A DNA stretch of 64,000 bases. Origin: Leuconostoc mesenteroides subsp. mesenteroides (GTDB taxonomy: Bacteria; Bacillota; Bacilli; Lactobacillales; Lactobacillaceae). Position numbers and translations under genes: made by a program. The notes beneath the pieces are model-generated. The model saw only the letters and a list, made by a program, of their open reading frames with translations, did no database searches and was not told the origin of the DNA. The stretch's first letter is position 1. The number at the start of each line of letters is the position of its first letter. Where the stretch lies: the NCBI GenBank assembly GCA_009676745.1, contig CP046062.1, positions 1,039,501 through 1,103,500 of the forward strand. The letters run 5' to 3'. Below are positions 58,479 through 64,000 of the stretch, piece by piece.

Positions 58479-59093
58479 ATGACCAACAATAAGACAAAAT
58501 ATTTGGTAATTACAACCTTTTTTATGGCAATTATTTTATTACAAGTACTGATTCCTTGGCTTGGGTATATACCACTCGGGGCTGTTATTGTAGGCGCACA
58601 GCCAACAATTATACAGTTTACCGTAGCGATTGCTGCAATTCTTCTAGGAGCACGTCGTGGGGCCTTTATTGGTGGTTTCTGGGGCCTATTAACTTTTTGG
58701 CAAGCTTGGTCGACACCGGGGTCTATTGGTTCTTTAATGTTTCAAAACCCTTTTACAGCGTTCATACCTCGTATTTTGATAGGCCTGGTAATCGGTCTAG
58801 TATTTAATAAATGGTTACGTAACAAGAATCTAGGGGTTCGTACGTTTGGATTAGGATTTTTGGGCGGACTAGCTGCTTTGATTAATACCGTTGGAGTGGT
58901 GTTACTTACAGCTATTGGCTTTACGGTTATGCGCACGAATTTTACGGGTATACCTAATCATAATTTATTAGGCTGGCTTATAGGCATCGTGTCGTTTAAT
59001 AGTATTTTTGAAATTATTACTGGAATCATTTTAGTAGCTGCTATTGGGAATGTTTTGATTCCTATTGCTGAAAGAGCTGGCATAAACGGATAA
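58479..59093 (+). CDS. ECF transporter S-component, copy 2
   Basis: This paralog of copy 1 has the same length (204 residues) and closely similar sequence along its whole extent: ITTFFMAIILLQVLIPWLGYIPLGAV, GARRGAFIGGFWGLLTFWQ, RTFGLGFLGGLAALINTVGVVLLTAIGFTVMRTNFTG-type middle. It has its own promoter region and a GGAG site. The two copies may bind different but related substrates. Confidence 0.85.
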   Translation: MTNNKTKYLVITTFFMAIILLQVLIPWLGYIPLGAVIVGAQPTIIQFTVAIAAILLGARRGAFIGGFWGLLTFWQAWSTPGSIGSLMFQNPFTAFIPRILIGLVIGLVFNKWLRNKNLGVRTFGLGFLGGLAALINTVGVVLLTAIGFTVMRTNFTGIPNHNLLGWLIGIVSFNSIFEIITGIILVAAIGNVLIPIAERAGING

Positions 59094-59102
59094 CAGCACA
59101 AT

Positions 59103-59132
59103 AAAAAAGACATCAGTTAAGATGTCTTTTTT
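59103..59132. terminator. Bidirectional terminator after ECF copy 2
   Basis: AAAAAAGACATC pairs with GATGTCTTTTTT around AGTTAA. It serves the converging Ser-rich gene too. Confidence 0.88.
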
Positions 59133-59787
59133 ATTGTAATCCTGATTGTGTTTTATTGCTTGCAATAAGTTGCACGTTATTACTGTCACCGCTAGGTGTA
59201 AAGACGACAGAAACTTTCGCACCGCTTTGACTTTGCCAAGTAGCATAAGCATATTTTTGATCTGCGGTTAAGTAGGTAGGATTGCCATATGTAGCACGGA
59301 TCTGATCATAAGTAGCTGAACCAAGGGCAACATCATTATATGTTGCTAAAGACCAGTTGCCAAATGTAGTTGTACTTGATGAAGTAGCACTTGATGAAGA
59401 AGAACTATCGTTAACACTAGATGTATCGCTGTTATCTTGTACTGGTGTCTGCGTAGCATCTTGGGTAGCGCTACTTAATACTTGGGAAACTTCACTACTA
59501 GCGACAGATGGCGCTGCAGCTACGCTTGTGGAAGAACTTATAATTGAAGTGGCTTCTTCTGCTGAAGTACTGTTTGATATTTTTGAAGATGTACTTGATT
59601 TTTTTGATTTCTTTTGACTTGAAGAAGTTGATGAGCTACGAGAAACTTTGCTTGAAGAAGTCTCTTTTTTATTGTCGGATTGGTGACCAACAATGACAAA
59701 TCCTATCACCACTGCTGCAATAATGATAATAATTGCTATGATGGTATTGCGAATTTTGTGTGATGGCTTGAATGGATGACGTTGCAT
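59131..59787 (-). CDS. Ser-rich membrane-anchored protein with small C-terminal domain
   Basis: This 218-residue protein has a cytoplasmic basic tail, one hydrophobic helix (about residues 15-34), then a long Ser/Thr-rich low-complexity linker (about 40-145). The compact C-terminal domain of about 70 residues (WSLATYNDVALGSATYDQIRATYGNP, then YATWQSQSGAKVSVVF) resembles the small fold in outer-membrane assembly/BLIP-like proteins and Gram-positive DUF3862. It is a surface-exposed single-pass protein. Function unknown. Confidence 0.72.
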   Translation of the reverse strand: MQRHPFKPSHKIRNTIIAIIIIIAAVVIGFVIVGHQSDNKKETSSSKVSRSSSTSSSQKKSKKSSTSSKISNSTSAEEATSIISSSTSVAAAPSVASSEVSQVLSSATQDATQTPVQDNSDTSSVNDSSSSSSATSSSTTTFGNWSLATYNDVALGSATYDQIRATYGNPTYLTADQKYAYATWQSQSGAKVSVVFTPSGDSNNVQLIASNKTQSGLQ

Positions 59788-59945
59788 GAGTTATTTTGTT
59801 CCTTTCGTCTATAAACATGCTTTTTATTAATTTTGTATCTGTCATTCTCAACAGATACTATTTTATTATTGACACGCTGTTTCAATAATACCAGAAAAGA
59901 GTTGAAAAGTATGCTAAAATAGAAACATTACGTATCGAGACAAGC

Positions 59946-60076
59946 AACAAGGAAGACCTCAGTGTTCTAGACCGGCAGGTTCCTGTTATTCATAAAATAT
60001 ACGAATAAAAAGAGTGTGTAGACTATGGTGATAACTAAAACATCTAGTTGATCACATGTTTATAAAGGAAAGATTA
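59946..60076 (+). promoter_or_regulatory. Leader of the RNase J gene
   Basis: An extended -10 (TATGCTAAAAT, near 59920) precedes a leader of about 140 bases. AACAAGGAA (59946-59954) pairs with TTCCTGTT (59980-59987), enclosing a C/G-rich loop. The rest is AT-rich. A binding or cleavage site for the RNase itself is conceivable but not shown. Confidence 0.4.
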
Positions 60077-61906
60077 ATGACAGATTTAAGTATTATTCCA
60101 TTTGGCGGAGTCCGTGAAAATGGGAAAAACATGTATGCCGTCACAGTTAATGACGATATTTTTATATTGGATGCAGGATTAAAGTATCCAGAAACAGACC
60201 AGCTGGGTGTGGATGTAGTTGTACCCGATTTTGACTATTTGATTAAAAACACTGAAAAAATTGCCGGTGTTTTCTTGTCACACGGACACGCTGATGCAAT
60301 TGGTGCTTTGCCATATTTTTTACAGCAAGTCAATGTACCAATTTTTGGATCTGAGTTGACAATTGAGTTAGTTAAGCTAGCGATAAAAGATCAGCCTGCA
60401 TTAAAAGATTATAATGATTACCACATTATTAATGAAAAGAGTGAAATTGACTTTGGTAATGTTAAAGTGTCTTTCTTTAATACCACACACTCGATTCCTG
60501 AATCATTAGGTATTGTAATTGGTACGGAATATGGTCAAATCGTGTACACTGGCGATTTTAAGTTTGATCAAACAGCAGAAAGTTACTACCGTACTGATAT
60601 TCCTCGTTTAGTAGAAGTTGGTCAAGGGAAAGTATTAGCTTTGTTGGCTGATGCTGCTGGTACAGAGGGTGGAGCTGATTCGGTTAACGAATCCAAAATT
60701 GGCGATTATATATTAGAAACGTTCCGTGATAACAAAAAAAAGCGTATTATTGTAGCAGCTGTCGCTTCGAACATCCAAAGAATTCAACAGATTATCGATG
60801 CCACTGCTGCAACAAAACGTAAGCTAATTTTATCAGGGAATGATATTGAAAATGTTGTACGAACAGCTATCAAACTAAAAAAATTACAGTTACCTTTGCC
60901 TGAAAGTCAATTATTTGTCAGTTTAAAGAATATGAAGAGTGTAGTTGCTCATGAAACGGTTATTTTAGAAACAGGTCGCATGGGTGAACCCATTAAGCAT
61001 TTGAATCGTATGGCAAATGGCGAAGACGCTCATATTAAAATTGGCTCAGATGATCTCGTGTTCATTACGACAACACCTTCTACAGCCATGGAAAGTGTCG
61101 TCGCAAAAACACGCGATATGCTATTCAAGCAAGGTGCTGATGTGAAGCAAATTAGTACCGATATGCGCTCTAGTGGTCATGCATCACGAAATGATTTACA
61201 AATGATGCTTAATATCATGCAACCAGCGTACTTCATGCCCATTCAAGGAGAATATCGTGTGATGTCAGCAGCTAAAGATGCTGCTGAGGAGGTTAACGTA
61301 CCTGAAAATCATATTTTGATGGCAATGAAGGGTGATCAGTTTAAGCTAATTGACGGCGAATTTGAGTTGAAAGATTCGTTTACCATTGGTGAAACGTTGA
61401 TTGATGGTTCTGGTATTGGCGATATTGGTAACGTGGTCTTGCGTGATCGTCGCATATTGTCTGAAGATGGCGTCTTTGTTTCTGTTGTGACAATTGATCG
61501 TAAAAAACGTCAGGTTGTCTCAAAACCAAAGCTAACATCACGTGGATTTGTGTATGTTAAAGCAAATCGTGATTTGATGAAAGAAGCTTCTGATTTAACT
61601 GTTCAACAGATTGAAGATTATTTAACTAATAATAAAAATTTTGATTGGAACGAGCTAAAAGCTGGTGTTCGTGATGTATTGTCACGCTTCTTATTTGAAC
61701 AAACAAGACGTCGACCTATGGTTATGCCTGTGGTTATGGAAGTTAACCAAAATCGCCGACCAAACAGCCACAAAACAGCAGCGACACAGTCTGGTACTCA
61801 GGCTAATAAACGCACCGCACAGAAAAAATCTGCAACACCTAATAGCAATAAAAAAAAGGTTCGCCGTCCAGCAAAAAAGAATGTGCAAAGTAAGGCTACC
61901 GAATAA
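60077..61906 (+). CDS. rnjB: Ribonuclease J2-type protein
   Basis: RNase J proteins combine 5'-3' exonuclease and endonuclease activity in Gram-positive RNA decay. The metallo-beta-lactamase core opens FGGVRENGKNMY. The zinc motif, HxHxDH in active J1, reads SHGHADAIGA here, so the last His is Ala, the pattern I associate with J2 in streptococci. Later metal positions (TTHSIPES, TGDFKFD) and the SGHASRNDLQMM beta-CASP motif remain. The last 60 residues are a very basic, disordered-looking tail. I chose ATG 60077, six bases after AAAGGAA; ATG 60056 is unsupported. Confidence 0.9.
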   Translation: MTDLSIIPFGGVRENGKNMYAVTVNDDIFILDAGLKYPETDQLGVDVVVPDFDYLIKNTEKIAGVFLSHGHADAIGALPYFLQQVNVPIFGSELTIELVKLAIKDQPALKDYNDYHIINEKSEIDFGNVKVSFFNTTHSIPESLGIVIGTEYGQIVYTGDFKFDQTAESYYRTDIPRLVEVGQGKVLALLADAAGTEGGADSVNESKIGDYILETFRDNKKKRIIVAAVASNIQRIQQIIDATAATKRKLILSGNDIENVVRTAIKLKKLQLPLPESQLFVSLKNMKSVVAHETVILETGRMGEPIKHLNRMANGEDAHIKIGSDDLVFITTTPSTAMESVVAKTRDMLFKQGADVKQISTDMRSSGHASRNDLQMMLNIMQPAYFMPIQGEYRVMSAAKDAAEEVNVPENHILMAMKGDQFKLIDGEFELKDSFTIGETLIDGSGIGDIGNVVLRDRRILSEDGVFVSVVTIDRKKRQVVSKPKLTSRGFVYVKANRDLMKEASDLTVQQIEDYLTNNKNFDWNELKAGVRDVLSRFLFEQTRRRPMVMPVVMEVNQNRRPNSHKTAATQSGTQANKRTAQKKSATPNSNKKKVRRPAKKNVQSKATE

Positions 61907-61912
61907 TAAAAT

Positions 61913-61939
61913 GTCCCAACTCAATTGAGTTGGGATTTT
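61913..61939 (+). terminator. Terminator after rnjB
   Basis: TCCCAACTCAA pairs exactly with TTGAGTTGGGA, followed by TTTT. Confidence 0.8.
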
Positions 61940-62012
61940 GAGTATTTGAAAGGAGGGCATGTGTTTTAATGATATGCTGCATAATTTGGGTATTGTTTGA
62001 ACACAAAAAAAT

Positions 62013-62936
62013 ATGGATGAAAATATAACACCAGAAAATCAAGAATTGATTGATCGAGCCAATATCGAGACAAAACAAAAAAATTGGCATGATGCTGCTG
62101 AAACATTAGCTACACTATATGAAAAGATGCAAACATTTGAAGTCAACTATCGCTTAGTGACCGCCTTGTTTATGGATGAACAATATCAGCTTGCATCAAC
62201 TTATGCAGATGATTTTCTATTAGAATATTTAGATGATGAATCTAATTTTCGAATGGTTGTAGCGCTTGCCGTTCAAAATCAAAATTTTGTCTATGCGCAA
62301 CAATTAGCTGTTCTTTGGGATGATTTAGATGTCGTTGATGAAGTTTTGAAAGAAATCAGACAAGCTGAAGAACGAGCACAAGAAAATATGAGAGCAACAC
62401 TCGATACGATTGCGCGCCAATTTTATCATATGAGCGATTATGATTTGTTAGCACAACGTGATCGTTACGAATCTGCGCGACACTTACCAGTAGCGCAGTT
62501 TGTTGTAGGTGCTAAATTTATCCTTGTTGATCCCTACGCATTACCGATTATTCGTGCAACATTACTGGAAGATCTGCAAAAATTACAGATTGATGAAACA
62601 GTGAAGTACCGCTGGCTTGATGATGAAATTTATACGGTACAGCTGAGCGATATAATGCCATTAACTAGTTCAGCTGTATTTGAAGCTGCAGCAGCAACAC
62701 TGGAAAACAGGTTAGGGCAAAAGGACCCCATCGCTCTAGAAATGTTGGCGCATCAAATACGTATTGAGCTAACATTACTATACCCACGTGTTGATATTGC
62801 AATAACGGATATTGAAAAATGGGTTGATAGCAGTATCGCACATTATTATGGTCGCTCTAAACCAAATGAGCCAGAAAATCAACAACAATGGCATGAAAAA
62901 ATAAATACACTGACTGAAAGCTTTTTCGAAAATTAA
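62013..62936 (+). CDS. TPR-like helical protein of unknown function
   Basis: This 307-residue cytoplasmic protein consists of helices. Residues 1-120 look like TPR-type repeats (NWHDAAETLATLYEKM, EQYQLASTYADDFL, QNFVYAQQLAVLWDDL), followed by a helical C-terminal domain. It sits directly before tuf, as I recall for related lactobacilli. The ATG has no Shine-Dalgarno site. A strong AGGAGGG lies 55 bases upstream in front of a tiny ORF in the same frame that stops at 61998-62000, so the ORF cannot extend further. Function unknown. Confidence 0.8.
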   Translation: MDENITPENQELIDRANIETKQKNWHDAAETLATLYEKMQTFEVNYRLVTALFMDEQYQLASTYADDFLLEYLDDESNFRMVVALAVQNQNFVYAQQLAVLWDDLDVVDEVLKEIRQAEERAQENMRATLDTIARQFYHMSDYDLLAQRDRYESARHLPVAQFVVGAKFILVDPYALPIIRATLLEDLQKLQIDETVKYRWLDDEIYTVQLSDIMPLTSSAVFEAAAATLENRLGQKDPIALEMLAHQIRIELTLLYPRVDIAITDIEKWVDSSIAHYYGRSKPNEPENQQQWHEKINTLTESFFEN

Positions 62937-62947
62937 GTTCAAAATGG

Positions 62948-62976
62948 TTTACATTTTCTTAATAAATCGGTATAAT
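62948..62976 (+). promoter_or_regulatory. tuf promoter
   Basis: TTTACA (62948-62953), 17-base spacer, perfect TATAAT (62971-62976). Start near 62983, just at the CTGGCTT/AAGCCGG hairpin (62982-62998). Confidence 0.82.
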
Positions 62977-63099
62977 AATTTCTGGCTTCAAAAGCCGGAA
63001 AAATGCAAGTTATTTGTTGTCTTTTGACGGCTTGCGTTGTAAAATATATTTATAAACATTTTTCATAGTATTGAAAAATGAATTTTGGAGGAAACTACA

Positions 63100-64000
63100 T
63101 TGGCTAAGGAAACTTACGTTCGCACTAAGCCCCACGTTAACATTGGTACTATTGGACACGTCGATCACGGAAAGACGACTTTGACTGCCGCTATCTCAAA
63201 GGTATTGGCTGAAAAGCAGGGTGTTGATGCTACTGATTTTGCTGAAATCGATAACGCGCCTGAAGAAAAAGAACGTGGTATCACAATTAACACTTCTCAC
63301 ATCGAATATGAAACAGAGAAGCGTCACTATGCCCACATCGATGCCCCAGGTCACGCGGATTATGTTAAAAACATGATCACTGGTGCTGCCCAAATGGATG
63401 GTGCTATCTTGGTTGTTGCTGCAACTGATGGTCCTATGCCACAAACACGTGAACACATCTTGTTGGCACGTCAAGTTGGTGTTGACTACTTGGTTGTCTT
63501 CTTGAACAAGACTGATTTGGTTGATGATGAAGAATTAGTTGAATTGGTTGAAATGGAAGTTCGTGAATTGTTGTCAGAATATGACTTCCCAGGCGACGAT
63601 ATTCCTGTACTTAAGGGATCAGCTTTGAAGGCTTTGGAAGGTGATGCTGAACAAGTTAAGGTTATCGAAGAATTGATGGATACTGTTGATTCATACATTC
63701 CAGAACCAGCACGTGAAACAGACAAGCCATTCTTGATGCCTGTTGAAGATGTCTTCACAATCACTGGTCGTGGTACAGTTGCTTCTGGTCGTGTTGACCG
63801 TGGTGTATTGACTACTGGAACTGAAGTTGAAATCGTTGGATTGAAAGACGAAGTTCAAAAGACTACTGTTACAGGTATCGAAATGTTCCGTAAGACTTTG
63901 GAAGAAGCTCAAGCGGGTGATAACATCGGTGCATTGTTGCGTGGTGTTGATCGTAGCAACATTGAACGTGGTCAAGTTTTGGCAAAGCCAGGTTCAATTA
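63100..64000 (+). CDS. tuf: Elongation factor Tu (N-terminal 300 residues, runs off the window)
   Basis: EF-Tu delivers aminoacyl-tRNA to the ribosome. G-domain motifs: [11 protein letters not shown] (G1), RGITINT (G2), DAPGHADY (G3), NKTD (G4) and SALKAL (G5). Domain 2 starts [26 protein letters not shown]. The frame stays open to the right edge. The start is TTG 63100, seven bases after GGAGGA; the nearby ATG 63078 is out of frame and hits a stop. Codon choice is strongly biased, as expected for an abundant protein. Confidence 0.97.
   Translation, partial: MAKETYVRTKPHVNIGTIGHVDHGKTTLTAAISKVLAEKQGVDATDFAEIDNAPEEKERGITINTSHIEYETEKRHYAHIDAPGHADYVKNMITGAAQMDGAILVVAATDGPMPQTREHILLARQVGVDYLVVFLNKTDLVDDEELVELVEMEVRELLSEYDFPGDDIPVLKGSALKALEGDAEQVKVIEELMDTVDSYIPEPARETDKPFLMPVEDVFTITGRGTVASGRVDRGVLTTGTEVEIVGLKDEVQKTTVTGIEMFRKTLEEAQAGDNIGALLRGVDRSNIERGQVLAKPGSI

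Noticed and set aside
59357-59617. Plus-strand ORF rich in acidic and hydrophobic residues
   Set aside because: It is the complement of the Ser-rich linker of the minus-strand gene and has no ribosome binding site.

Overview
The window is a 64 kb piece of the core chromosome of a low-GC Gram-positive lactic acid bacterium. The best fit is Leuconostoc or a very close relative. The strongest markers are a 338-residue NADP-type mannitol 2-dehydrogenase of the Leuconostoc type, HPr kinase, glucan-binding repeats like those of Leuconostoc dextransucrases, a perfect HrcA (CIRCE) operator, and gene neighbourhoods shared with Lactobacillales. I see no prophage, insertion sequence, CRISPR array or plasmid-like module. 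Genes are dense, and many overlap by 1, 4 or 8 bases.

Layout. 1-5.3 kb: cytochrome bd oxidase (end of cydA, cydB), its cydDC exporter and a glucosaminidase. 5.3-12 kb: an acetyltransferase, then pcrA, a small P-loop kinase, ligA and a CamS-family protein. 12-15 kb: a cytoplasmic-looking MucBP/SH3 protein and clpE with a CIRCE operator. 15-17.8 kb: mreBCD. 17.8-20.4 kb: a tandem T-box leader and an amino-acid ABC transporter. 20.5-27.3 kb: cls, ymfF-ymfH, rodZ, pgsA and SOS-controlled recA. 27.3-35.9 kb: a phosphate regulon with phoB (phoP), two pstS copies, phoR, pstCA, two pstB and phoU. 35.9-41.7 kb: an anion permease, then yvlD-hprK-gpsA-galU-trxB. 41.7-47.5 kb: a VOC protein, mannitol dehydrogenase with a membrane partner and a divergent LacI-type regulator, DedA and phosphoglucomutase. 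47.5-51 kb: rplS with an L19-type leader, a candidate C-rich small RNA, yslB, and racE-rdgB-yfcE. 51-57 kb: ruvB, a phosphoesterase, queA, a glucan-binding phosphodiesterase, ruvA and a deoxynucleoside kinase. 57-64 kb: mscL, two ECF S-components around tRNA-Arg(CCT), a Ser-rich anchored protein, an RNase J2-like protein, a TPR-like protein and the start of tuf.

The most coherent unusual signal concerns lipoproteins. The conserved hprK-lgt-gpsA-galU-trxB cluster is present without lgt: hprK and gpsA overlap by 8 bases. All four proteins here that are normally lipid-anchored (CamS, an amino-acid binding protein and both PstS copies) lack a lipobox cysteine and start with a plain membrane anchor. 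This suggests a lineage that has abandoned lipoprotein diacylation.

Other points of interest are a probable stand-alone small RNA with three C-rich loops (about 48096-48235), a second T-box that has kept its antiterminator but lost Stem I, two apparently leaderless genes (phoR and racE), and similar 5'-terminal hairpins on the rplS and tuf transcripts. All calls come from reading the sequence. No database search or structure prediction was run.
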